Below, in pieces: positions 25,814 through 32,818 of a stretch of 64,000 bases of DNA (positions within the stretch are counted from its first letter, which is position 1; the number at the start of each line of letters is the position of its first letter). The translations under genes were made by a program, and so were the position numbers. Source of the DNA: Thermoplasmata archaeon (GTDB taxonomy: Archaea; Thermoplasmatota; Thermoplasmata; Sysuiplasmatales; Sysuiplasmataceae); the NCBI GenBank assembly GCA_021806165.1, contig JAJZXY010000001.1, forward strand, positions 117,951 to 181,950. Reading direction: 5' to 3'. Under the pieces are notes generated by a model that saw nothing but the letters and a program-made list of their open reading frames with translations, had not been told where the DNA came from and did no database searches.

Positions 25814-26386
25814 TTGACGGACCCGCTAGTGGAACACGACGGAAGGAAGATACTCACGGGGGAGGTCTACCTGGTGGAGGAACCAAAACCTTCGCTCTTC
25901 TTCGACATCTTTTCTGAGGCAATGATACAGGGTGTGAAGGGCCTCCTGATAACACGTGAATTCCCGGAAAGGCTCAGGTCAAGCTACAACCTGAACAGTG
26001 CCTCGATTGTCTGGCTTACTCATGTGGTCGGCAGGGACTGTGTTGAGCCGACACAGACCAACCTGATACTCAACAGGATTGTATCATTCACAAAGGAGGG
26101 TTCGCCGGCGCTGATCATGCTTGACGGCATAGAATACCTGATCAACCAGAACAGCTTTGACGTGGTTATAGGCTTCCTGAACCACATCAGGGACCTCATC
26201 ATAATAAAGAACTGCGTGCTTATGGTCGCAATAGACCCGAATACGCTGGATACAAAGGAGCTGGCTCTGGTGGAGAGGAATCTGCAGGTGATAAAGGCGA
26301 GCGGTCAGCCCCAGTCAGGCCCTCTCCTTTCCCTTGAGTCTGGCGTGCTGAAGGTTATGCGCATGCCCAACTCGAAGCAGCTCTGA
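25814..26386 (+). CDS. Stand-alone DUF835 protein
   Basis: 190 residues, almost entirely one DUF835 domain and clearly paralogous to those in the 22.4-kb and 46.5-kb genes: GLLITREFPERL, SIVWLTHVVGRDCVEPTQ, LIMLDGIEYLINQNSFDVVIGFLNHIRD, AIDPNTLDTKELALVERN. The hydrophobic strand ending in LDGIEYL resembles a Walker B strand of RecA-like ATPases, but no Walker A loop is visible. TTG start at 25814, eight nt after GGGAG. It lies between two divergent/convergent surface-protein genes. Confidence 0.85.
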   Translation: MTDPLVEHDGRKILTGEVYLVEEPKPSLFFDIFSEAMIQGVKGLLITREFPERLRSSYNLNSASIVWLTHVVGRDCVEPTQTNLILNRIVSFTKEGSPALIMLDGIEYLINQNSFDVVIGFLNHIRDLIIIKNCVLMVAIDPNTLDTKELALVERNLQVIKASGQPQSGPLLSLESGVLKVMRMPNSKQL

Positions 26387-26387
26387 C

Positions 26388-27680
26388 CTACTGCCCTTCG
26401 TCCCTCTTTCTCCTGAAGAGCAGCACACTGGCTACTCCTATCAGCAGGGCTGCTGACACGAAGGGCAGTACAAATGCAGCAAGGCTGCCTGTCTGTCCAG
26501 ATGCAGGGACGTATATGTGCAGGGATGCCATGTTGCCCGGGGAATAAACGGTTATTATGGTGTAGGAGCCGAGTGATGTCGTGTTCTCCAGCGTGGAGTT
26601 GCCGTACGGTGCCACTATGGAGGGCAGGGAGCTGCTGTTGACAACCTGCCTTCCGTTCACTTCCACAGAGAGGCTGGAAATGCTGCCGTTGAAGATTGAG
26701 CTTGAAACAAGGAGGACAACCGTATTCGGCATGCCGGGCTGCATGGCAGTCATCTGCAACTGAATATCACCCCTGGAGACAGTCATCTGCTGCACCCTCA
26801 GCGCATTGTTGAAATAGGCGCCGTCATAGGCTGCCTGGCCCCCCTGCATGGTCACCGCCGCGTAGTATGATATTGTGTTGTGGCGCATTCCCTGCGCTAT
26901 GATGGAGAGGGTGGAAGCATAGTCGGAGTCACCGCTGGGGACACTGAACGAGTTTATGTAGGAACCGGAAAGCACTCTCTTTGTCACAGAGTATATGCCG
27001 CCGGTGCTGTGCGCCTCAGTGAAGTCTGAACCCTCGGACACAAAGTAGCCCGCAAGCTGGGTGTCATTGAACATCACAGCGACTGTGCCGTTGGTCGTTG
27101 CAGTCGTCCCCGACGAGGGGCTGATTGTGTACTTGCTGTTCGGCTGCAGCCCCTGGGAGAGGATGGCCTGTACGGTCGCACTTGCGCCGTATGAGAAGAC
27201 CTGGATGAGCGCCTGTGGATTGTCATGGGCAATAAGCATGGTGTTGTTGGTATATGCATAGAAGATGGAACCTATCACACCGTGCCCCAGGACGAGGCCT
27301 CCGGTCGACAGAACCTGGTACTGTGAGTAAACCACCCTGCTGACATTTGAGAAGGGTGTTTCATTCACATGGACGTCATAAATAGCTATATTGTCCTGAT
27401 TTTGTGACGCCCCACTGTAGATAAATGACAGGAATTTGCCTGTGATATTAAAAGTCAGGGGGTTATAGGAAAAAGGTGCAAAAAAAGTGGAATTTGCCAT
27501 GCTCTGCGATACGCTTGTCGCAAGTATTCCACTGAAGTAGCTGTTCGGCGGTACCATAAGCTCCGTCGATGACTGAGCCCTCTGCCCGGATGGAGTGGCT
27601 GCGGTAAGCCGGATCGAGGCTGACGCCATCATCAGCCCTATGACAACTAGTATGAGCGCCCTGCGGATCCCTGTATTCAT
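26388..27680 (-). CDS. Secreted, membrane-anchored surface protein of unknown function
   Basis: 430 residues. Signal peptide (RRALILVVIGLMMASASIRLTAA), beta-rich extracellular part without a family I recognise (SYINSFSVPSGDSDYASTLSIIAQG, YYAAVTMQGGQAAYDGAYF), C-terminal helix AAFVLPFVSAALLIGVASVLLF and basic tail RRKRDEGQ. Many sequons. Its 3' end abuts the DUF835 gene (2-nt gap, convergent). A TATA element TTCTTATATAG at about 27735-27745 gives a leader of ~30 nt and may be shared with the divergent small membrane protein gene. Confidence 0.7.
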   Translation of the reverse strand: MNTGIRRALILVVIGLMMASASIRLTAATPSGQRAQSSTELMVPPNSYFSGILATSVSQSMANSTFFAPFSYNPLTFNITGKFLSFIYSGASQNQDNIAIYDVHVNETPFSNVSRVVYSQYQVLSTGGLVLGHGVIGSIFYAYTNNTMLIAHDNPQALIQVFSYGASATVQAILSQGLQPNSKYTISPSSGTTATTNGTVAVMFNDTQLAGYFVSEGSDFTEAHSTGGIYSVTKRVLSGSYINSFSVPSGDSDYASTLSIIAQGMRHNTISYYAAVTMQGGQAAYDGAYFNNALRVQQMTVSRGDIQLQMTAMQPGMPNTVVLLVSSSIFNGSISSLSVEVNGRQVVNSSSLPSIVAPYGNSTLENTTSLGSYTIITVYSPGNMASLHIYVPASGQTGSLAAFVLPFVSAALLIGVASVLLFRRKRDEGQ

Positions 27681-27807
27681 CTCTGCCGCTCCATTGGTTC
27701 TACGAACTCAGGTACATTCGATCCAGCGCCCACACTATATAAGAATTGAGTAGTATCGCGAGGCAGCATCGATACAGCCTTTCCCCGGGGGGCTCACATG
27801 TTAAATC

Positions 27808-28092
27808 ATGGAGGGCGATATCAGGCCAATGAACGAAATTGCACTCTTCCTGATATTCCTTGTGCTTGGTTTTTCGGTCCTGCTCCTTGCAATATCCGCA
27901 GCCAGCGCTGTGCGCGTCCGGAGCACCAAGACCTCGCTGCTGGCACTGGCATTCCTCTTCTTTTTCCTGAAGGAGGTGTATCTGCTCTATCTCGAGCTCT
28001 TCACTTCTTTCCGCATGTACGATTTCGTGACAGTCATGAGCATCATGGACGTACTTGTTCTGTTCTTCTTCTATGCTTCAGTTCTGAAATGA
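27808..28092 (+). CDS. Small membrane protein (three helices)
   Basis: 94 residues with three hydrophobic helices: IALFLIFLVLGFSVLLLAIS, LLALAFLFFFLKEVYLLYLELF and VTVMSIMDVLVLFFFYASVL. No family recognised. It is followed after 12 nt by the double winged-helix regulator, so the pair probably forms an operon in which the membrane protein could sense or tether. An alternative start is ATG 27829. The TATA-like ACTATATAAG at 27733-27742 would give a leader of about 40 nt. Confidence 0.65.
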   Translation: MEGDIRPMNEIALFLIFLVLGFSVLLLAISAASAVRVRSTKTSLLALAFLFFFLKEVYLLYLELFTSFRMYDFVTVMSIMDVLVLFFFYASVLK

Positions 28093-28104
28093 CGGTAGAG
28101 GGTG

Positions 28105-28626
28105 ATGGAGAAGGACCCGCTTTCTCTGGAAACGAGGAGACGTATCTTCCAGTTCATTCGGGAGAGGCCAGGAAGCTACCAGCGTGAGCTGGAAAGGCAG
28201 CTTGAGCTTCAGACAGGCCAGCTGCAGTACCATCTGGGAGTCCTGGAGGAACTGAGGCTGATCACATCACGGGGAGACGGCTTCAGGAAGAGGTACTTCG
28301 TGTCTTCCGAAGTCAGTCCGAGGGACAGGCAGCTGCTCTCCATCCTGAAGCTCAAGACGCCGAGGCGAATCGTTCTCTACCTTCTGCAGCATCCCGAAAG
28401 CTCATTCGACGAGATACTGTCGCAGTTTACCTTTTCCAAGAGCGCTCTTTCCTTCCACATCAAGAAGCTGACAGAAAACGGCATCGCCTCGTCCGAAAGG
28501 TCGTCCGCGGGGGCGCGTTACTCCATCATAAACGAGGATGAGGTCGCGAGGACCATTATAACCTACAGGTCAACCTTCCTAGACAATCTGGTGGACAGCT
28601 TCATAGATTCATGGCTCCAGCTGTGA
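28105..28626 (+). CDS. Transcription regulator with two winged-helix domains
   Basis: 173 residues (GTG 28102 or ATG 28105). The first winged helix (LSLETRRRIFQFIRERPGSYQRELERQ, LQTGQLQYHLGVLEELRLI) and the second (LKTPRRIVLYLLQHPESSFDEILSQFTFSKSALSFHIKKL) both resemble MarR/ArsR-like folds common in Thermoplasmata and other euryarchaea. The C-terminal helix has no ligand-binding domain. It follows the three-helix membrane protein, and similar pairings suggest control of membrane or surface genes; that is inference from context. Confidence 0.82.
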   Translation: MEKDPLSLETRRRIFQFIRERPGSYQRELERQLELQTGQLQYHLGVLEELRLITSRGDGFRKRYFVSSEVSPRDRQLLSILKLKTPRRIVLYLLQHPESSFDEILSQFTFSKSALSFHIKKLTENGIASSERSSAGARYSIINEDEVARTIITYRSTFLDNLVDSFIDSWLQL

Positions 28627-28672
28627 CTATGCAATGGAAGGTTAATAACCGCCCGCGCTCATCACAAGGCAG

Positions 28673-29134
28673 GTGAACCCGACGGCCGGTCAGCTTGACA
28701 GGACGGATCTGCAGATACTGAAGACGCTGCAGGAGAATGCCAGAATGAGCTACAGGGACATTGCCAAGCATCTCCACCTCTCCCTGAATACTGTCTCAAG
28801 CAGGATAAGAAGGATGGAGGCGGAGGGGACCATTCAGCGCTATTCTGCCATGGTCGATTCTGCCCGGGCAGGTTTCGACATGACGGCGATAATAGGCATA
28901 CAGATTTCCAGGGGAAAACTCCTGGAGGTTCAGCGCAGGATTGCGGCTGACGGGCACGTCTCGGCAGTCTACGATGTCACAGGCGAGTGGGACTCCATAA
29001 TAATAGCAAGGTTTGCCAGCAGGGCGGACCTGAATTCGTTCATCAAGAAGATGCTCACAACCGAATATGTTGTAAGGACGCAGACACAGGTCGTCCTGAA
29101 CACTGTCAAGGAGGATTACGCCCTTCCGCTCTGA
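28673..29134 (+). CDS. Lrp/AsnC family transcriptional regulator
   Basis: 153 residues. N-terminal HTH (LDRTDLQILKTLQENARMSYRDIAKHLHLSLNTVSSRIRRME) and a C-terminal RAM domain (GKLLEVQRRIAADGHVSAVYDVTGEWDSIIIARF). GTG start 28673. A palindromic TATA-like GGTTAATAACC at about 28640-28650 gives a very short leader. These regulators usually bind amino acids; the next genes downstream are a ferredoxin and an aminotransferase, so control of that operon is a reasonable guess. Confidence 0.92.
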   Translation: MNPTAGQLDRTDLQILKTLQENARMSYRDIAKHLHLSLNTVSSRIRRMEAEGTIQRYSAMVDSARAGFDMTAIIGIQISRGKLLEVQRRIAADGHVSAVYDVTGEWDSIIIARFASRADLNSFIKKMLTTEYVVRTQTQVVLNTVKEDYALPL

Positions 29135-29139
29135 GAAGC

Positions 29140-29351
29140 GCAGATTCGAATTTTTGATTCTTCTGCCGTTTTTCGAAACAGGCGGGGAGGCTATTTAAAT
29201 GCGGCAGAAAGGTATAAAAATCCTTCCTCCAAAGCTATTTGTAACCCCCAGGGCCATCCTGTTAATGTAAGTTTGACAGTTGGGATGCTTGACTCCTGTC
29301 TGCTAATGCCGGGGTTTGTAAATGGCAAACAACGGCAGGAGGTCAAACTTT
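29140..29351 (+). promoter_or_regulatory. Double TATA, TTCGAA pair and long leader before the ferredoxin-aminotransferase operon
   Basis: Two TTCGAA palindromes (29145-29150 and 29172-29177, centres 27 bp apart) precede two TATA-like elements, CTATTTAAATG (29191) and GGTATAAAAATCC (29211). Predicted starts at ~29222 and ~29242 leave a leader of 110-130 nt before the Shine-Dalgarno AGGAGGTC and ATG 29352. The leader can pair AACCCC (about 29242) with GGGGTT (about 29311) around an internal CATCC/GGATG hairpin. The palindromes are candidate Lrp operators. Confidence 0.4.
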
Positions 29352-29816
29352 ATGGCGGTAACTGAGAAGTTCGGTCTGATATTCGACCCAGTAAAGTGCA
29401 CTGGGTGCAAGGATTGTGAAGCTGCGTGTGTTTCGGCCCACCCGGATGACATCGTCCAGGAGCCCAGGATCAGGATAAGTTTCAACCCTGCGGTTAAGGC
29501 ATACAGCGCCACATACTGCGTCCAGTGCAACGAGTGCGCACCATCGTCCGTCTGCCCTCCAGATCTCATATCATTCGACCGCTCCAATCTTACATGGCTC
29601 CTCGAGGAAGAACGCTGCATAGCATGCAACGCCTGCCTTCCCAAGTGCGACTACAAGGCCATATTCCTCGACCCCACGATGGGTGTGGAGACAGCCTACA
29701 AGTGCGACATGTGCATCGGCGCCGGAGGTCCGAAATGTGTCAGCTCATGCCCCACGCAGGCAATCGCCTTTGCAGTCAGCCCCGCCGAGCGGGTCAAAGG
29801 GAGAGTTCCTGTTTGA
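29352..29816 (+). CDS. Four-cluster [4Fe-4S] ferredoxin-like protein (HycB/CooF type)
   Basis: 154 residues from ATG 29352, chosen over 29322 because AGGAGGTC lies 8 nt upstream. It has sixteen cysteines in four groups: CTGCKDCEAAC, CVQCNECAPSSVC, CIACNACLPKC and CDMC...CVSSC followed by P. This is the electron-transfer subunit type of DMSO-reductase/HycB/CooF proteins, able to hold four [4Fe-4S] clusters. Such proteins serve oxidoreductases, but none is adjacent; instead the stop TGA overlaps the TTG start of a PLP aminotransferase. Confidence 0.88.
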   Translation: MAVTEKFGLIFDPVKCTGCKDCEAACVSAHPDDIVQEPRIRISFNPAVKAYSATYCVQCNECAPSSVCPPDLISFDRSNLTWLLEEERCIACNACLPKCDYKAIFLDPTMGVETAYKCDMCIGAGGPKCVSSCPTQAIAFAVSPAERVKGRVPV

Positions 29817-31288
29817 CGGAGGAGGGGCAGCATCCGCAGGCATTGCAGCAGCCCGCTGCCGCGGGTGTCAACGAGTTTCCACTGCCGTCCTGGGTCCCTG
29901 AATGGGCGCTCCATGCTCCTTCCATGAAGGTCATACCGCCAGGGCCGAAGAGCAGGGATGTGGTAAAGCTGGACAAGGAGTATGTGTCGCACGCGTACGA
30001 CAGGGTTTTCACATTCACGATAGACAGGGCTGCCGGCGCCACCGTTGCGGATGTCGACGGCAACCAGTACATCGACTGGACTGCGGGGATAGCCGTAATG
30101 AATGCAGGCTGGGGTCACCCCGCCGTGGTGGATGCAATCAGGCTTCAGTCGGAGAAGCTTGTCCACTCCTTTGCCAATGACACCTATTTCGACAAGGAGG
30201 CAGAGCTGGCCAGACTCCTTTCAGAGATATCCTTCTCAGGCAGGCTGAAGGGAACCTTCTTCGGCAACAGCGGTGCCGAAGCCGTAGGTGCTGCTGCCAA
30301 GCTCTCCACGTACTACACGAGGAAGTATGAGTTCCTCTCATTCTATGGGGCATACCACGGAAGGGTAGGACCGGCCCTCAACTTCACCAGCAAGCTGAAG
30401 TACCGTTTCGGTTTCGGGCCCATGAACAACACACTTTTCGCGCCATATGCCTACTGCTACAGATGCCCGTTCAAGATGGAGTATCCTTCGTGCGACCTCT
30501 ACTGCATGCATTTCATGGAGGAGCAGGTCATGAACCTGGGGGGGAGCACTGGCTCCCTAGCCGCAGTTATAGTCGAACCGGTACAGGGTGAAGGAGGCTA
30601 CATCGTCCCGCCTGACAGGTTCATGCCCTTCCTGAGGAAGTTCTGTGACCGCAACAATGCACTTCTCATTGCAGACGAGGTGCAGGCCGGCCTTGGCAGG
30701 ACGGGCAGGATTTGGAGCAGCGAATGGACCGACACAGTTCCAGACATTCTCGTAACAGGCAAGGCGGTGGGAGGCGGAATCCCTCTGGGCGCCATGATAT
30801 CCAAACCGGAGATAATGAAGCGCTGGAGGCCCGGGGCGCACTCCAGCACGTTCGGCGGCAATGCAATCCAGATGGCTGCAGGTCTGGCCCATATAAATGC
30901 GATTGTAGGCGAGAGGCTTCCCGAGAGGGCCGCCTCTCTGGGCACATACGTGATGCGCAGGCTTAGGGAAATACAGGAGAGGCACGAGATTATGGGCGAC
31001 GTCCGTGGACTCGGCCTGATGATTGGGGTCGAATTTGTAAGGGACAGGAAGAGCAGGGAGCCGCTCGACATAACCCAGCTGCAGGTAAAGTGCTACAGGA
31101 AAGGGCTGCTCACGCTTACAGCCGGCACCTACGGAAACGTTATGCGCATCTCACCTCCGCTCGTTATATCGAGTGAGTTCATGGACAGGGGGCTGGAGAT
31201 ATTCGAGGAGGCAGTCAGGGATTTCGAGCGTGATCTCACCCAGGCGCAGGCGGCCGCCGGCCCGGCAGCTCCACCATCCGCACACTAG
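29813..31288 (+). CDS. Class III aminotransferase with Cys cluster, coupled to ferredoxin
   Basis: 491 residues from TTG 29813 (overlap TTGA with the ferredoxin stop; AAAGGGAGAG upstream). The N-terminal ~45 residues are Gln/Ala/Pro-rich and poorly conserved, then a class III PLP enzyme: DGNQYIDWTAGIAVMNAGWGHP, FFGNSGAEAVGAAAKL, YHGRVGP, IVEPVQGEGG, LLIADEVQAGLGRTG, and the PLP lysine in VTGKAVGGGIP. Between them is C-x2-C-x8-C-x3-C (CYRCPFKMEYPSCDLYC). 4-aminobutyrate, acetylornithine or racemase-type activity cannot be separated by eye. Paralog of the 37.7-kb gene. Confidence 0.88.
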   Translation: MTEEGQHPQALQQPAAAGVNEFPLPSWVPEWALHAPSMKVIPPGPKSRDVVKLDKEYVSHAYDRVFTFTIDRAAGATVADVDGNQYIDWTAGIAVMNAGWGHPAVVDAIRLQSEKLVHSFANDTYFDKEAELARLLSEISFSGRLKGTFFGNSGAEAVGAAAKLSTYYTRKYEFLSFYGAYHGRVGPALNFTSKLKYRFGFGPMNNTLFAPYAYCYRCPFKMEYPSCDLYCMHFMEEQVMNLGGSTGSLAAVIVEPVQGEGGYIVPPDRFMPFLRKFCDRNNALLIADEVQAGLGRTGRIWSSEWTDTVPDILVTGKAVGGGIPLGAMISKPEIMKRWRPGAHSSTFGGNAIQMAAGLAHINAIVGERLPERAASLGTYVMRRLREIQERHEIMGDVRGLGLMIGVEFVRDRKSREPLDITQLQVKCYRKGLLTLTAGTYGNVMRISPPLVISSEFMDRGLEIFEEAVRDFERDLTQAQAAAGPAAPPSAH

Positions 31289-32649
31289 AGCGGAGACGCC
31301 ATGTAATCGAATGTCGACTCCATGACCTCAAGCGTCCTTGCAAGGTCGGGCTTTGTCAGTGCGGTGGAAATAAAGGCTGGCCTGCCAGGAAAGAGGAATA
31401 TGCCCTTGTTGGCCAGGCAGAGGTCGAACAGCTGCCTTGCGGATGCGTCCGCCTTCGAGATGTCCCTGTAGTTGGTTATCTTTCCCCTGGTGAAAACCAG
31501 GTTGAGTATTGATGATATTCCAAGCACCTGAGCCCTGAGGCCGTAGGTCTGCTCCAGCCCCTCTATCTCCTTCCTGATGGTCTGCGTGATCTTCTCCAGG
31601 TAAGGGTAAGTGCCCTCCTTCTTAAGCTGGTAGAGCGTGGCAAGTCCGGCGGCCATGGATAAACTGTTGCCGTTGTATGTGCCGGAGTGGTAGACGCTCA
31701 TCTCCCCCCTTCTGCCTGGAACAAGCGGGTCCATGAACTCCCTCAATCCGGCCACGGCTCCGACTGGCAGGCCGCCGCCGAGTATCTTGCCGAGCGCAGT
31801 CATGTCAGGAGTGACCCTGTACTTCTCCTGCATGCCGCCCAGTCCCACCCTGAAGCCGGTTGTTATCTCGTCGAATATAAGCGGTATGTCATACTTCTCG
31901 GTGAGCTCGCGGACACCTCTGACAAAATCCCTGCCGGCCGGCCTGTACCCCCCGCCAAGCGGTTCCATTATCACACATGCCAGCTCCCTCCTGTTCTTCC
32001 TGATCAGCAGGGCTGTTTCCTCCAGCCTGTTGAATGGCATTACCAGCGTGTTGTAGAGGGAGTGCTCGCTGACATCCTCTGAGGCTGCAAACGGGTAGGG
32101 TGCCCTGGCAGGTCCCCCCTCCCCCCTGGGAACGCTCGCGCTTACAAGCCCGTAGTCGAATGAGCCATGGCAGAAACCCTCGAACTTGCCAACCTTGCTC
32201 CTCTTTCCCCTGGAGAGAGCAAGCCTGATTGCGAGCATGTTTGCTTCAGAACCGCTGGATGTGAACCGCACCCTCTCGGCGGACCTGACTATGTCCGTGA
32301 TCTCTGTTGCCAGCTGCAGCTCAAGCGGGTTCGGGACGCCCGTGACGCTTGTCCCGTACGTCTCCATTGTGTTCTCAAGCGACTGGTGCACCCGCCTGTT
32401 GCCGTGGCCCAGAATAAGCGAACCTGCGGCCATGTTGTAGTCAATGTACGCGTTGCCGTCGAAATCGAAAATCATGGCACCGGAGGCATGCTCGACCTGG
32501 ATCGGGTAGGGCTGGAAGAAAAAGTCCTCTCCGCTGACACCGCCCGGCATGATCCTCCTCCCCCTCACCCATGCCTCCCTGGACGAAGCGCTCCTCTTCT
32601 TGAAAATGCGGAGCTGGCGGGAAAGCTTCCTTGTTATATCATGTATCAA
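31285..32649 (-). CDS. Glutamate-1-semialdehyde aminomutase-like class III PLP enzyme
   Basis: 454 residues. Class III fold with GSAM-like features: RIMPGGVSGEDFFFQPYPI, HASGAMIFDFDGNAYIDY, LILGHGN, RFTSSGSEANMLAIRLALS, FEGFCHGSFD, LIFDEITTGFR, and the PLP lysine in TALGKILGGGLPVGA. True HemL of tetrapyrrole synthesis is possible, but no heme genes are adjacent, and related aminotransferases share these motifs. TTG start 32649 with GGTGAAGG upstream. Its 3' end overlaps the convergent aminotransferase gene by 4 nt. Confidence 0.85.
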   Translation of the reverse strand: MIHDITRKLSRQLRIFKKRSASSREAWVRGRRIMPGGVSGEDFFFQPYPIQVEHASGAMIFDFDGNAYIDYNMAAGSLILGHGNRRVHQSLENTMETYGTSVTGVPNPLELQLATEITDIVRSAERVRFTSSGSEANMLAIRLALSRGKRSKVGKFEGFCHGSFDYGLVSASVPRGEGGPARAPYPFAASEDVSEHSLYNTLVMPFNRLEETALLIRKNRRELACVIMEPLGGGYRPAGRDFVRGVRELTEKYDIPLIFDEITTGFRVGLGGMQEKYRVTPDMTALGKILGGGLPVGAVAGLREFMDPLVPGRRGEMSVYHSGTYNGNSLSMAAGLATLYQLKKEGTYPYLEKITQTIRKEIEGLEQTYGLRAQVLGISSILNLVFTRGKITNYRDISKADASARQLFDLCLANKGIFLFPGRPAFISTALTKPDLARTLEVMESTFDYMASPL

Positions 32650-32818
32650 TTGCCTTCACCCGTCATGTTCCTACTGCCTGCTCCTTAATGCGGCCGCCGC
32701 ATTAGAAACTAATCCCCTCCTCATGCTGCAGCCGAGAGTCACATTTCTGATTTTCGTGGGGAAAGTTAGTTAATACAGGTTTGAGAAGGAAGGGTGCCTC
32801 TCAAGGCAGAGTGAATGC

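Noticed and set aside
29525-31288. 587-residue ORF as the aminotransferase
   Set aside because: Its first 96 codons overlap the ferredoxin gene in another frame and are Arg/Gln-rich nonsense. The TTG at 29813 fits the overlap and Shine-Dalgarno.
31285-32649. Annotation as HemL of heme synthesis
   Set aside because: The class III fold is clear, but several related aminotransferases share these motifs and no tetrapyrrole genes lie nearby, so only a GSAM-like call is made.
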